Notes under the pieces: generated by a model
What the model saw: the letters and a program-made list of their open reading frames with translations, nothing else
Database searches by the model: none
What the model was told of the DNA's origin: nothing
Source of the DNA: Myxococcales bacterium
GTDB taxonomy: Bacteria > Myxococcota_A > Polyangia > Polyangiales > Ga0077539
DNA length: 64,000 nt
Assembly: GCA_016793325.1 (NCBI GenBank)
Contig: JAEUKI010000061.1
Coordinates: 62,001 to 126,000, forward strand
Reading direction: 5' to 3'
Shown here: positions 50,953 through 59,961 of the stretch, one piece after another
Numbering within the stretch: position 1 is the first letter of the stretch
Layout of the letters: every line of letters begins with the position of its first letter
Position numbers and translations under genes: made by a program

Positions 50953-51672
50953 ATGCAACGACGCGCCGACGCGCCGGTCCTCCGCGCCGAAGGGTTGTGG
51001 AAGGTCTACGGAGAAGGCGACGCCGAAGTTCGCGCGCTTCGGGGCGTCGATCTGTCCCTGTACGCCGGAGAGTTCGTCGTGCTGCTCGGCGCGTCGGGCT
51101 CGGGAAAATCCACGTTGCTCAACATCCTCGGCGGGCTCGACACGCCCACCGCAGGAAAGCTCACGTACCAAGAGCACGACCTCACGGATGCGTCGGACGA
51201 GCAGCTCACGCGCTATCGCCGCGAGCACGTCGGGTTCGTGTTTCAGTTCTACAACCTCATTCCGAGCCTGACGGCGCGGGAGAACGTCGCGCTCGTGACC
51301 GAGCTCACGGACGATCCGCTCGACCCGGACGACGCGCTCTCGCTCGTGGGGCTCGGGCCGCGCGCAGAACATTTTCCCTCGGAGCTTTCGGGCGGCGAGC
51401 AACAGCGGGTCGCGATCGCGCGCGCGGTCGCCAAGCGGCCCGACATGCTCTTGTGCGACGAGCCCACGGGCGCGCTCGACTGCACGACAGGCAAGCTCGT
51501 CCTCACGGTGCTCGATCGCGTGAACCGAGAGCTCGGGACGACGACCGCGATCATCACGCACAACGCGCCCATCGCGTCGATGGCGCATCGGGTCGTGACG
51601 ATGGCGGACGGGAGCATCACGTCCGACCTGAAAAACGAGCGGCGCGCTCCACCCGAGTCGCTGCGATGGTGA
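50953..51672 (+). CDS. ABC transporter ATPase, LolD/MacB type
   Basis: A 239-residue ATPase. Walker A GASGSGKSTLLN, Q-loop FVFQFYNL, signature LSGGEQQRVAIARA, Walker B LLCDEPTGALD and H-loop ITHNA are all standard for the LolD/MacB exporter family. ATG 50953 is used; the frame is open upstream but that region has Arg-rich residues. Its stop overlaps the permease start by 7 bases, so the pair is coupled. Confidence 0.9.
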   Translation: MQRRADAPVLRAEGLWKVYGEGDAEVRALRGVDLSLYAGEFVVLLGASGSGKSTLLNILGGLDTPTAGKLTYQEHDLTDASDEQLTRYRREHVGFVFQFYNLIPSLTARENVALVTELTDDPLDPDDALSLVGLGPRAEHFPSELSGGEQQRVAIARAVAKRPDMLLCDEPTGALDCTTGKLVLTVLDRVNRELGTTTAIITHNAPIASMAHRVVTMADGSITSDLKNERRAPPESLRW

Positions 51673-54032
51673 GCCCCCTCGACCGAAAGCTCTTGCGCGA
51701 CCTCGCATCGCTCAAGGGACAAGTGCTGACGATCGCGATCGTCGTCGCGCTCGGCGTCGCGGTCTATCTCTCGTTCGGGAGCGCGAAGTTCTCGCTCGTC
51801 CGCGGGACCGAGGACTTCTACCGTTCGCAGCGGTTCGCGGACGTCTTCGCGAGCCTCGAGCGCGCGCCCGACTCGCTTCGAAGCACGATCGAGCGTCTGC
51901 CCGGCGTCGCGTCGGTCGAGACCCGCGTGAGCGCGACGGTGCTCTGTCCGATGCCAGGGATGATCGAGCCCGCGGTCGGCCGCGCGCACTCGATTCCAGA
52001 CTTCGCCGACCCTGCGCTCGACGTCCCCTTCGTGGTCGAAGGACGACTGCCCGAACCCCACCGCGACGACGAGGTCCTCGTCAACGACGCCTTCGCGCAG
52101 AGCCATCGACTGCACGCCGGCGATCGCCTCGACGCCATCATCCACGGAACGCGACGAACCCTCCGCGTCGTCGGCCTCGCCACGTCGCCCGAGTACCTCG
52201 TCGCGATGTCCGCAGAGCTGAGCTCGATGGGCAACGAGCGATTCGTCGTCTTGTGGATGCGGCGCGCTGCGCTCGCCCCCGTCGCGCGGATGCAGGGAGG
52301 ATTCAACGACGTCGCGATTCGACTGCAGCGCGACGCACGGCCCGAGCCCACGGTGGCGGCGCTCGATCGGCTCTTCGTTCCGTACGGCGGTCGCGGGGCG
52401 CGCCCGCGAAGCGAGCACCTGTCGCACAAGATGTTGCAGCAGGAGCTGCAGCAGATCGACGGCTCATCGACGGTGCTACCCGCGATGTTCCTCGGCGTCG
52501 CGGCGTTTCTCGTCAACGTCGTGCTCGGGCGCCTCGTTCGCTTGCAGCGCGGGCAGCTCGCGATGCTGAAGGCCGTCGGGTACAGCGACCGGCGCATCGC
52601 GCTGCACTACGTGCAGATGGTGCTCGTCATCGTGACGCTCGGGATCGTCGTGGGAGCGCTGATGGGCCGCGAGATGGCGCGGTGGTTCATCGGGCTGTAT
52701 CGGGAGTTCTTTCGCGTCCCCAACTTGGGCGTGCGGCTGGATCTGTCGCTGCTCGCGCGGGGCGCGGCGCTCTCGTTCGGCTCGGGGGTGATCGGCGCGA
52801 TCGCCGCGGTGCGAGGCGTCGCGAAGCTCGCTCCGGCGCAAGCGATGCAGCCCGAACCACCGGCGAAATACGGCGACAGCGCCCTCGACCGCGCCGTGAG
52901 CGTCGGGCTGCTCGGCCCCGCGTCGCGCATGATCGCGCGCGAGCTCGTCCGACGGCCGCTGCGCTTGCTCTTGTCGTCGTTGGGGATCGCGATGGCGGTC
53001 GCGATCCTCGTCGCGGGCCGCTCGATGTTCGACGCCCTGCCGACGCTCGAGCGACTGATCTTTCACGAGATGATGCGCGAGCAGCTCGCCGTACGACTGA
53101 CGCGCCCAGTCGCGCCGACGGACCTCTCCGTGCTGCGAACGATCCCCGGCGTGCTCGGCCTCGAGCTCCAACGCACCGTGCCCGTCCGCATGCGAGCCGG
53201 GTCGCGAACGCGCGAGACATCCCTCGTGGGACACCCCGAACGCGCCGAGCTCCGACGCGTGCTCGACCACCGAGGACGCGAGCTTCGGATGGTGCGCGGC
53301 GCGGTGCTCCTCACGCGATATCTAGGACAATTGCTGGACGTTCGCGTCGGAGACCGCGTGCAGATCGAGGTGCTCGAGGGCGAGCGCACAGCGCGTACGC
53401 TCACGGTTGGGGGCTTCACCGACGAGCCCTTCGGCCTCCAAGGACACCTGTTGCTCGACGACCTCTGGTCGATCCTTGGACAGACGCCGTCCGTCGACAT
53501 GGCGTTGCTCGTGACAGACCCCGCGCACGATCGCGCCATCGTTCAGCGCGTCGTCGCGATGCCCGGCGTCGGCGGGGTCGCGAGCGCGCGAGCGTCGTTG
53601 GCGCGCTTTCGTGAACAGAGCGGGCGCTCGATGGGCGCGTCGGGGCTGCTCCTCGTGCTCGCGGCGGGCGCGATCGCCGCGGGCGTCGTCTACAACAACG
53701 CGCGCGTGGCGTTGGCCATGCGAGAGCGCGACCTCGCGACCCTGCGCGTGCTCGGCATGAGCCGCGCGGACGTCTCGCGCATTTTGCTCGGCGAAATGGC
53801 GGTCCAAGTGCTCCTCGGCCTCGGCCCCGGCTACGCGATCGGAGCGTGGATGGCCAAGGGCGCGATGGCCATGACCGACCCCGAGATGTACCGACTCCCG
53901 CTCGCGCTCGAGCCCTTTACCTACGTCTACGCGACGGTCGTCACGCTCGTGGCTGCGCTGATGAGCGCCCTCGTCGTGCGTCGCCGCGTGGACTCGCTCG
54001 ACCTCGTGGGCGTGCTCAAGACCCGAGAGTGA
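51666..54032 (+). CDS. FtsX/MacB-like ABC permease with large periplasmic domain
   Basis: A 788-residue permease. An N-terminal membrane segment (LTIAIVVALGVAVYL) is followed by a periplasmic MacB_PCD-like domain (residues ~45-270) and then two blocks of FtsX-type membrane helices (residues ~280-420 and ~620-780). It contains PAQAMQPEP and VVTLVAALMSALVV. This is the double-FtsX layout of DevC/LolC-type exporters. It overlaps the ATPase gene and is followed by a membrane fusion protein, so a tripartite exporter is encoded. Substrate: peptide, lipid or drug; unknown. Confidence 0.9.
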   Translation: MVSPLDRKLLRDLASLKGQVLTIAIVVALGVAVYLSFGSAKFSLVRGTEDFYRSQRFADVFASLERAPDSLRSTIERLPGVASVETRVSATVLCPMPGMIEPAVGRAHSIPDFADPALDVPFVVEGRLPEPHRDDEVLVNDAFAQSHRLHAGDRLDAIIHGTRRTLRVVGLATSPEYLVAMSAELSSMGNERFVVLWMRRAALAPVARMQGGFNDVAIRLQRDARPEPTVAALDRLFVPYGGRGARPRSEHLSHKMLQQELQQIDGSSTVLPAMFLGVAAFLVNVVLGRLVRLQRGQLAMLKAVGYSDRRIALHYVQMVLVIVTLGIVVGALMGREMARWFIGLYREFFRVPNLGVRLDLSLLARGAALSFGSGVIGAIAAVRGVAKLAPAQAMQPEPPAKYGDSALDRAVSVGLLGPASRMIARELVRRPLRLLLSSLGIAMAVAILVAGRSMFDALPTLERLIFHEMMREQLAVRLTRPVAPTDLSVLRTIPGVLGLELQRTVPVRMRAGSRTRETSLVGHPERAELRRVLDHRGRELRMVRGAVLLTRYLGQLLDVRVGDRVQIEVLEGERTARTLTVGGFTDEPFGLQGHLLLDDLWSILGQTPSVDMALLVTDPAHDRAIVQRVVAMPGVGGVASARASLARFREQSGRSMGASGLLLVLAAGAIAAGVVYNNARVALAMRERDLATLRVLGMSRADVSRILLGEMAVQVLLGLGPGYAIGAWMAKGAMAMTDPEMYRLPLALEPFTYVYATVVTLVAALMSALVVRRRVDSLDLVGVLKTRE

Positions 54033-54042
54033 GAGATCCGCC

Positions 54043-55323
54043 GTGACGATCGAAAGCAGCGAAACCACCGCTCGAACACCGCAGCCCGACGAGGGCGCGC
54101 TGCGCCACGCGCGCGCGAAGAAGCAACGACGCAAGGCGCTCCGCGCGTGGCTGCGAAGGGCGCTGTGGCTCCTCGTGGCGCTCGGCGCGGCGGCCGTCGC
54201 CGTGCGCGCAGCCCGTCCCAAACCGACGCCCGTGCAGCTCGGGGTCGTCACCCGCGGAGCCCTTCGCGTCACGGTCGACGAAGAGGGGCGCGCCCGCGTG
54301 GCGGATCGCTACTCGATCACCGCGCCGCGGGCGGGATTTCTCTCGCGCGTGACCGTTCGACCGGGAGACCGCGTCGCGCGAGGCGCGCCGCTCGCGAGGC
54401 TCGAACCGATGCCCGAGCCGCTGATGGGCGCGCGCGACCGCGCTGCGACGGAGGCGAGAGCAAACGCTGCGGAGGACGGCGCGAGACAAGCGCGAGCCAA
54501 CGTCGACCGAGTTCGAACGGCCCTCGAGTACTCACGGAGACGCGCGACGCGAACGCGCGAGCTCGCGGCGCGCGGAGCGATGTCCCAAGTCGAGCTCGAA
54601 CAGACCGAGGGAGAGCAACGATCGCTCGAGGCCGAGCTCGCGGCGGCGCAAGCGGCGGTGCGCGTCGCGGGACACGAGGTCGAAGTGGCCCGCGCGGCGC
54701 TCGGCGGACAGCGGGGCAGGACGGACGCGACCGAGGTGCTCGCGCCCGTGACGGGCGTCGTTCTGCGCGTGCTGCAGCAGAGCGAGGGACCGGTGACGCC
54801 GGGGTTGCCGTTGATCGAGATCGGCGATCCGAGCGCGTTCGAAATCGTCGTGGCGGTGCTCACGGCGGACGCGGTTCGCGTGCGCGAGCGAGCGGCGGTC
54901 ACGATCGAAGGCTGGGGCGGACCGCAGGCGCTCGCGGGCCTCGTGCGTCGCGTAGAGCCATCGGCGTTCACGCGCGTCTCGGCGCTCGGGGTCGAAGAGC
55001 AGCGCGTCAACGTGCTCGTCGACATCTCGGACCCTCGCGAGCGCTGGAGCTCGCTCGGCGACGGCTATCGCGTCGCCGCGCGGATCTCGCTGTGGGAGGC
55101 AGACAGCGTACTGCGCGCGGCGTCGAGCGCGCTGTTTCGACGAGGCGATCAGTGGTGTGCGTTCGTCGTGCGAGACGGCGTCGCGAGGGTGAGCGACGTT
55201 CAGATCGGCGAGCGCGCGGGCGCCGAGGTGCAGGTGCTCCGAGGGCTCGCCGAGGGCGATCGCGTCATCCTCCACCCGAGCGACAAGATCGCCGACGGAA
55301 CGCAAGTGACCGCCGACGAGTGA
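54043..55323 (+). CDS. HlyD/MacA-type membrane fusion protein
   Basis: A 426-residue periplasmic adaptor. One N-terminal membrane anchor (WLLVALGAAAVAV), a short coiled-coil (ARANVDRVRTALEYSRRRATRTREL), lipoyl/barrel strands and a C-terminal beta domain. GTG 54043 follows GAGAG. It follows the permease by 10 bases, completing an exporter operon; no outer-membrane factor gene is present in the window. The 89-bp palindrome family 3 begins at its stop codon (55322). Confidence 0.88.
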   Translation: MTIESSETTARTPQPDEGALRHARAKKQRRKALRAWLRRALWLLVALGAAAVAVRAARPKPTPVQLGVVTRGALRVTVDEEGRARVADRYSITAPRAGFLSRVTVRPGDRVARGAPLARLEPMPEPLMGARDRAATEARANAAEDGARQARANVDRVRTALEYSRRRATRTRELAARGAMSQVELEQTEGEQRSLEAELAAAQAAVRVAGHEVEVARAALGGQRGRTDATEVLAPVTGVVLRVLQQSEGPVTPGLPLIEIGDPSAFEIVVAVLTADAVRVRERAAVTIEGWGGPQALAGLVRRVEPSAFTRVSALGVEEQRVNVLVDISDPRERWSSLGDGYRVAARISLWEADSVLRAASSALFRRGDQWCAFVVRDGVARVSDVQIGERAGAEVQVLRGLAEGDRVILHPSDKIADGTQVTADE

Positions 55324-55410
55324 CGCCCCGTTGGAAGAAGACACGCAACGAGCGATCTCCTGGGCAATATCCAGGGACCCTTGCGTGGCGTGTCGCCAAC
55401 GGAAGGCGTC
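55322..55410. repeat. 89-bp palindromic repeat family 3, copy 2
   Basis: GACGCC...GGCGTC palindrome with CCGTTGG/CCAACGG and ACACGC/GCGTGT arms and core CCTGGGCAATATCCAGG. It overlaps the stop codon of the fusion protein gene (TGA is the start of the repeat). Copy 3 follows 12 bases later. Confidence 0.75.
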
Positions 55411-55422
55411 ACGAAATCAATC

Positions 55423-55511
55423 GACGCCCCGTTGGAAGAAGACACGCAACGAGCCATCTCCTGGGCAATATCCAGGGACCCTTGCGTGGCGTGTCGCCAA
55501 CGGAAGGCGTC
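55423..55511. repeat. 89-bp palindromic repeat family 3, copy 3
   Basis: Nearly identical to copy 2 (only one or two base changes visible), placed tandemly 44 bases before the HD protein start. The 3' arm again ends GGCGTC. Together they could make a double stem-loop terminator and block readthrough into the next gene. Confidence 0.75.
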
Positions 55512-55554
55512 GCCGCTGTGGTCGAAGCGCTGCGCGCGGTACACTCGCGCGAGC

Positions 55555-56406
55555 ATGACGACCGAGCGGCGAACGGTGGTCCTGTGTCCGCGCTGCGGCT
55601 CGACGGACGCAGGCGGGAGCGACGACGACACGTCCCCTCCCGGCTACACGCGGATGTCCTGCGGACACTGCGGGCACTGGGCCTTTTGCGACGAGTGGGA
55701 GGTGAAGTTTCAGTGGAACACCGCCGAGCTCCTCGCCGCGGACGCGCCGCTCCCTCGCTTCGTGTTCACGCGTGATCGCTTGGTGACCGCCGTGCGCGCG
55801 ATCGTCGCGACGCGATCGCCCGACGAAGACTCGTTTGCGAGCGAGCCCGCGGTGCGCGCGCTGTGCGACGCGGTCTCGCGAGGGTGGAGCGAGCCCCATC
55901 GCAGCTACCACACGCTGCAGCACCTCGCAGAGTGCCTCCGCTGGCTCGATGACCGCGCGGTGCGCAGCGCGATCGCGCAGCCCTCCGAGGTCGAGCTCGC
56001 GATCTATTTTCACGACCTCGTGTACGACACGACGCGCTCGGACAACGAAGAAGCGAGCGCCGAGCAGTGCGTCGCGCTCTTGTCTGCGGTCGACGCGACG
56101 GATGCAGCCGCGATCGAGCGCGTGCGGCAGATGGTGCTCGCGACCAAGACGCACACGGCGGACAACGACGACACGCGGGTGATGCTCGACGTGGACCTGT
56201 CGATCCTCGGGGCGGACGAGCCGCGGTTCGCGGAGTACGAAGCGCAGATCCGCGAGGAGTTTCAGTGGGTTCCGGACGATGCGTACCGGGCTGGGCGAAG
56301 GCGCGTGCTCGAGGGGTTCGCGAGGCGCGAGAGGATCTTTCACAGCGCGGCGCTGTTCGAGCGGCTCGAAGGACGCGCGCGTCACAACCTCGCCCTCGCG
56401 TTGTAA
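55555..56406 (+). CDS. Zinc-ribbon plus HD-type hydrolase (COG4339-like)
   Basis: A 283-residue protein. Two CxxC pairs (CPRCGS, CGHCGH) near the N-terminus form a zinc ribbon. The rest matches predicted HD-superfamily phosphohydrolases of the COG4339 type: SYHTLQHLAECL, VELAIYFHDLVYD with the metal-ligating His-Asp, and DNEEASAEQ. It probably hydrolyses a phosphorylated small molecule; the ribbon may bind nucleic acid or another partner. The fusion is unusual. ATG 55555 is used. Confidence 0.78.
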   Translation: MTTERRTVVLCPRCGSTDAGGSDDDTSPPGYTRMSCGHCGHWAFCDEWEVKFQWNTAELLAADAPLPRFVFTRDRLVTAVRAIVATRSPDEDSFASEPAVRALCDAVSRGWSEPHRSYHTLQHLAECLRWLDDRAVRSAIAQPSEVELAIYFHDLVYDTTRSDNEEASAEQCVALLSAVDATDAAAIERVRQMVLATKTHTADNDDTRVMLDVDLSILGADEPRFAEYEAQIREEFQWVPDDAYRAGRRRVLEGFARRERIFHSAALFERLEGRARHNLALAL

Positions 56407-56436
56407 GCGCGAGCCGAATGCAGGACCCTCACGGGG

Positions 56437-57888
56437 ATGTACTTCACGCTGATTCGCGCGCCCAAGGACACGCGGTGCCGTCGGTGCGACGAGGTCGTGC
56501 GTCGCGGCGAGTGGCTGAGTCGCTCGTGGCTCTACGTCGACTCGATGTCCGAGGACACCAAGATCGTGCACTACCATCCGACGTGCGCGATCGACGTCGA
56601 CGCGCGCGGGGCGGTGCGCGCGTTCTTTCCGCGCGACGGAGAGACGGAGACCGAGTACCCCACCGCCACCGAGGCCGAGCTCGCCGCGCTCGCGCCAGTG
56701 CTCGCCCTCGCCGAGAAGCGCTCGATGGCGATCGAACGCTTGGACCGCGACCTCGACAGCATCGAGCGTGGCGAGAAGGTCGAGCCCTGGACGATCGAGC
56801 CCGCGACCGATCGACTCGGCCGGCCGCGGGTGAGCGTTCGGTTCGGCGGCAACGCGAGCGCGGGAAACACGTTTACGCCGCTGTTCGAGAAGCACGCGCC
56901 CGACTGGACCGTGCGCTCGTCCAAGCGCGAGTACGTCCTCGTCGCGTCCGCGTCGACCGCGCGCGCCGGCGACGATCCCTCGCAGCCGACAGTGGCCGCG
57001 CTGTTCGGAACGCGCTGTTCGGTCAAGCTCGTCGCCAACCAACGCGAGAAGGTCAAGGCGTGGCGCGCCGAGGGGCTCCCGACGCCCGTGTTGTGGGTCA
57101 TCGGTCCAGAGGTTCGAGTCCCTGCGCTGCTCGACAAAAAAGTGCTCGAGCTGCGAGCGATGCTCGCGAGCGCGGGCTTCGAAGCAGACGAGGCCATCGT
57201 CGTCAGCAGCGCGGACGCGGACGCGAAGGGATTCGCCGCGGTGGCGACGGCGCTCGACGAGCTCCTCGATCGCGGCGCGCGCGTCGAGAAGACCGCGACG
57301 ACCCCGATTCAACGAGCGATCGAGCTGCTCGAACGAGCGATCGAAGAAGAGCGCACCGAGGCGTGGGCCACCGCGCTCGAGCGCGCAGACGCGCTTCTCG
57401 AGGAAGCGTCGGACGACCAGTATGCGCAAATCGCCGCGCTCGCGGCGCGCTGCGTGGGCGACGAGGCTTCGCGCCAGCTCGCTGGGGAGATCCTCACCGA
57501 AGCGCCCCCCACAGCGGCCACGCACGCGGCCAACGCCGCGCTGCTCGGGCACGCGCTCGGCGACAAGCGAAGCAAGAAGCAAGAGGTCATGATCGAGGCG
57601 CTCTGCAAAGCGCTCTCGCGACCGCGCGACGACAAGCGCGACCTGCGGTGGTTGAGCGCGATCGAATCCGCGCTCGTCGCGGAGTCTGGTGTGACGAAGC
57701 GCTCGACGTTCCTCACGGCGCTCGCGAGCGAGCACGGCGACGAGGAGAGCGCGAAGCGACTGCGCGCGCTCGCCGCGGCGACCAAAGCGAAGGCCAAACG
57801 GGAGATGTTCGAAGAGTGCGCAGCGGCGATCGAAGCGCGCCTCGCGCCGAAGGAGCCCGCGCCGAAGGGCAAACGCGCTGACAAGTGA
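56437..57888 (+). CDS. Hypothetical protein with PARP-type zinc-finger-like motif
   Basis: A 483-residue soluble protein. Residues 14-50 contain CRRC...HYHPTC, a C-x2-C...H-x2-C pattern like a PARP zinc finger, with WLSRSWLYVD between. A middle alpha/beta part includes VVSSADADAKG. The C-terminal half is Ala-rich helices with many Glu/Arg (IQRAIELLERAIEEERTEAW), suggesting a coiled or TPR-like scaffold. No full-length family is recognised. It starts 31 bases after the HD protein gene on the same strand. Its stop overlaps the family 1 repeat. Confidence 0.6.
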   Translation: MYFTLIRAPKDTRCRRCDEVVRRGEWLSRSWLYVDSMSEDTKIVHYHPTCAIDVDARGAVRAFFPRDGETETEYPTATEAELAALAPVLALAEKRSMAIERLDRDLDSIERGEKVEPWTIEPATDRLGRPRVSVRFGGNASAGNTFTPLFEKHAPDWTVRSSKREYVLVASASTARAGDDPSQPTVAALFGTRCSVKLVANQREKVKAWRAEGLPTPVLWVIGPEVRVPALLDKKVLELRAMLASAGFEADEAIVVSSADADAKGFAAVATALDELLDRGARVEKTATTPIQRAIELLERAIEEERTEAWATALERADALLEEASDDQYAQIAALAARCVGDEASRQLAGEILTEAPPTAATHAANAALLGHALGDKRSKKQEVMIEALCKALSRPRDDKRDLRWLSAIESALVAESGVTKRSTFLTALASEHGDEESAKRLRALAAATKAKAKREMFEECAAAIEARLAPKEPAPKGKRADK

Positions 57889-57966
57889 TGGCGAACACTT
57901 CGCCATCGGGTGGCGAACCCTTCGCCATCCGGTGGCGAAACCTTCGCCATCGGGTGGCGAACGCTC
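57887..57966. repeat. Short palindromic repeat family 1, three and a half units
   Basis: GATGGCGAACACTTCGCCATC and its near copies (spacing about 22 bases) directly overlap the stop codon of the 56437-57888 gene. These are 9-bp inverted repeats around three-base loops and would form hairpins in the mRNA 3' end. Confidence 0.8.
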
Positions 57967-58204
57967 GTTCGAGACACGCGCAGCGCGAGGCCGAGAACGC
58001 GACGCGCTCGCGCTTCGACAGCGTTGCGCCAGCGCGTTTCGCACAACGCAGCGCGGCCGAAGTTCGCTATCAAACGCCAACAAGTTGCTTGATCGCGGGT
58101 GTGAGTGGTGAGCATGTCCCGTAGCCGTCGGCGCGCACCGCACAACGACGCCCGTGTCGCTCGGCAGCGTCCGCGACGATGTAGTTTTCAGACTGACGAT
58201 GCCG

Positions 58205-58218
58205 CAGCAAAATTGCTG
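58205..58218. promoter_or_regulatory. Inverted repeat upstream of the stressosome operon
   Basis: CAGCAA-AA-TTGCTG is a 6-bp perfect inverted repeat 43 bases before the rsbX-like start, in the most A/T-rich part of the local intergenic region. A candidate operator or promoter spacer; function inferred. Confidence 0.35.
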
Positions 58219-58260
58219 GAGTTGGTCGCTCAATTCACTCAGCTGTGTAAGATTACCAGC

Positions 58261-58842
58261 ATGGGTCTCAGGGTCGTATTTCGCACGCGTCCGAAGGTTG
58301 GCGAGAGCGCCAATGGCGACGCTGGAGTTGTGCGAAAGACCGAGGCTCACACGATGTTCGCCGTGGTCGACGCGCTCGGGCACGGCGTGGTGGCGCAAGC
58401 CGTCGCCGATCGCGCTCGCGCGGCGCTCAGCGGGGCGGCGCTCGATCGCGGCGTCGTCTCGTTGATCGAGCAGGCGCACGAGGCGCTCAAGGGGACGCGC
58501 GGCGCGGCGCTCACGCTCGGAGTTTACACCGCGGGGACGCGATCGATCGAGCTCGCGGGCGTCGGCAACGTTCAAGTCCGCAGCCTGAGTCGCTCGTTGC
58601 CCTTCGTCGCGGCGCCGGGCGTCGTCGGCTCGCGCGTCTCGCGGGTTCGTTCGACGACGATCGAGCTCTTGCCCAACGAGACTGTCTTGATCGCGAGCGA
58701 CGGGCTGCCCCGACGGACGAGCGCGACCCTCGAAGACGCCCCCGACGCTGACGCGCTGTGCGAGCACATGCTCAGCCTCGCGCACGCGCACGACGACGCC
58801 ACGGTGATGCTCGTGCGGATGGAGCGGCCGCAGCCATGCTGA
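58261..58842 (+). CDS. rsbX: RsbX-like PP2C phosphatase (SpoIIE family)
   Basis: A 193-residue phosphatase. VVDALGHGVVAQAVADRARAAL and GVGNVQVRSL correspond to metal-binding motifs of the SpoIIE/RsbX family, with LLPNETVLIASDGLP and AHDDATVMLVRME at the end. RsbX dephosphorylates stressosome STAS proteins (RsbS and RsbR) and resets signalling. ATG 58261 is used. It overlaps the next gene (rsbT-like) by 7 bases; the order is rsbX, kinase, rsbS, rsbR, kinase, STAS-like. Confidence 0.8.
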   Translation: MGLRVVFRTRPKVGESANGDAGVVRKTEAHTMFAVVDALGHGVVAQAVADRARAALSGAALDRGVVSLIEQAHEALKGTRGAALTLGVYTAGTRSIELAGVGNVQVRSLSRSLPFVAAPGVVGSRVSRVRSTTIELLPNETVLIASDGLPRRTSATLEDAPDADALCEHMLSLAHAHDDATVMLVRMERPQPC

Positions 58843-59495
58843 AGACGCCCACGCAGCAAGCGTTGCTCGCGTACTTCGAGCGATACATTTCGCCGATCAA
58901 CGCGCGCGCGATCGTTCGTTCGATCTTCGAGCGCGCCGGGGCCAACGCGAGCAACGAGCAGCTCTACCGACAGGCCACGGCGAGCTCGGCGATCTACGTA
59001 AAGCCCGAGCAGCGCGACGAGCTCGTCAACGGACTGCGCGAGCTTCTCTTGAACGGGAGCGCGCCCCGCGCCGAGCACCCGAGCTCGGCGGTTCGACTGT
59101 CCGAGCCGAACATGGCCGTCTCGGTCGCCATTCGCTCCGAGGCAAACTTGAACGAGGCGCGGTTGATCGCGAGGCAGATGTGCCGGCAAGCAGGGCTCGA
59201 CGGCTTCTCGGCGCAGAAGTTCGTGACGGCGGTGAGCGAGCTGGCGCGCAACGTCGCGAAATACGCGAGCCCCGGGCGCGTGTCGTTCGTCGACGATTTT
59301 GCGCAGCGAAAGCTCCGAGTGACCGTCACCGACTCCGGTTCGGGCATCGCGAACCTCGACGACGTGTTGGTTGGAAAGTACCGAAGCAAGACGGGCATGG
59401 GCCTCGGGCTCATCGGAACGAAGAAGCTCGTCGACGAGTTCGACATCAGCACAGGGCCGGGCGGGACGACCGTCGTGATCGCGGTTCGCTACTGA
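58836..59495 (+). CDS. rsbT: RsbT-like switch kinase with N-terminal extension
   Basis: A 219-residue GHKL ATPase. N-box VSELARNVAKYA, G1 box VTDSGSGIANLDD and G2 MGLGLIGTKKLVDEF are clear. The first about 90 residues (ISPINARAIVRSIFERAG, EQLYRQATASSA) are not seen in classic RsbT (about 133 residues). In stressosomes, RsbT phosphorylates RsbS and RsbR and, on release, activates a phosphatase. Overlap with rsbX by 7 bases indicates coupling. Confidence 0.85.
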   Translation: MLKTPTQQALLAYFERYISPINARAIVRSIFERAGANASNEQLYRQATASSAIYVKPEQRDELVNGLRELLLNGSAPRAEHPSSAVRLSEPNMAVSVAIRSEANLNEARLIARQMCRQAGLDGFSAQKFVTAVSELARNVAKYASPGRVSFVDDFAQRKLRVTVTDSGSGIANLDDVLVGKYRSKTGMGLGLIGTKKLVDEFDISTGPGGTTVVIAVRY

Positions 59496-59519
59496 GATTC
59501 GTCGCAAGAAAGCCAGCCT

Positions 59520-59942
59520 ATGCACAGCGTCAACCGAGTTCCGATCATCCGACTGTGGGACCTCTTGCTCGTGCCCGTGCAGGGCGACATCGACGACGCG
59601 CAGGCCGAAGAGCTCGTCAACGACGTCCTCGAACGCGTGCAGCGCGCGGGCTGCGACGGGCTGCTCATCGACCTCTCGGGAGTCTGGACGCTCGACAGCC
59701 ACCTCTGCTCGGTGATGGTGCGCCTCTCGCGGTCGGCCGCGCTCATGGGCGCGCGCACGATCGTGTCGGGCATGCGCCCCGAGATCGCGATGACCATCCA
59801 AGCGATGGGCATTTCACTGGGCGGAATCCAGACCGTCGCGACGCTCGAAGACGCCCTGGCCGCCATGGGCGTGCGCAGCGGGCGGGACCAACAAGACGTC
59901 AGCGACGACGAGTTCGTCCGCAAGATCCTCGAACCATCGTGA
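59520..59942 (+). CDS. rsbS: RsbS-like STAS protein
   Basis: A 140-residue single STAS domain. VPIIRLWDLLLVPVQGDIDD starts the fold; LLIDLSGVWTLDSHLCSVMVR carries the phosphorylatable Ser (DSHL) that RsbT modifies, and MGARTIVSGMRPEIA follows. A short extension with an acidic tail (QQDVSDDEFVRKI) is present. It starts 24 bases after the rsbT-like gene. RsbS is the core scaffold component of the stressosome. Confidence 0.88.
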   Translation: MHSVNRVPIIRLWDLLLVPVQGDIDDAQAEELVNDVLERVQRAGCDGLLIDLSGVWTLDSHLCSVMVRLSRSAALMGARTIVSGMRPEIAMTIQAMGISLGGIQTVATLEDALAAMGVRSGRDQQDVSDDEFVRKILEPS

Positions 59943-59961
59943 ACCCATAGGAGCGTTGCCC

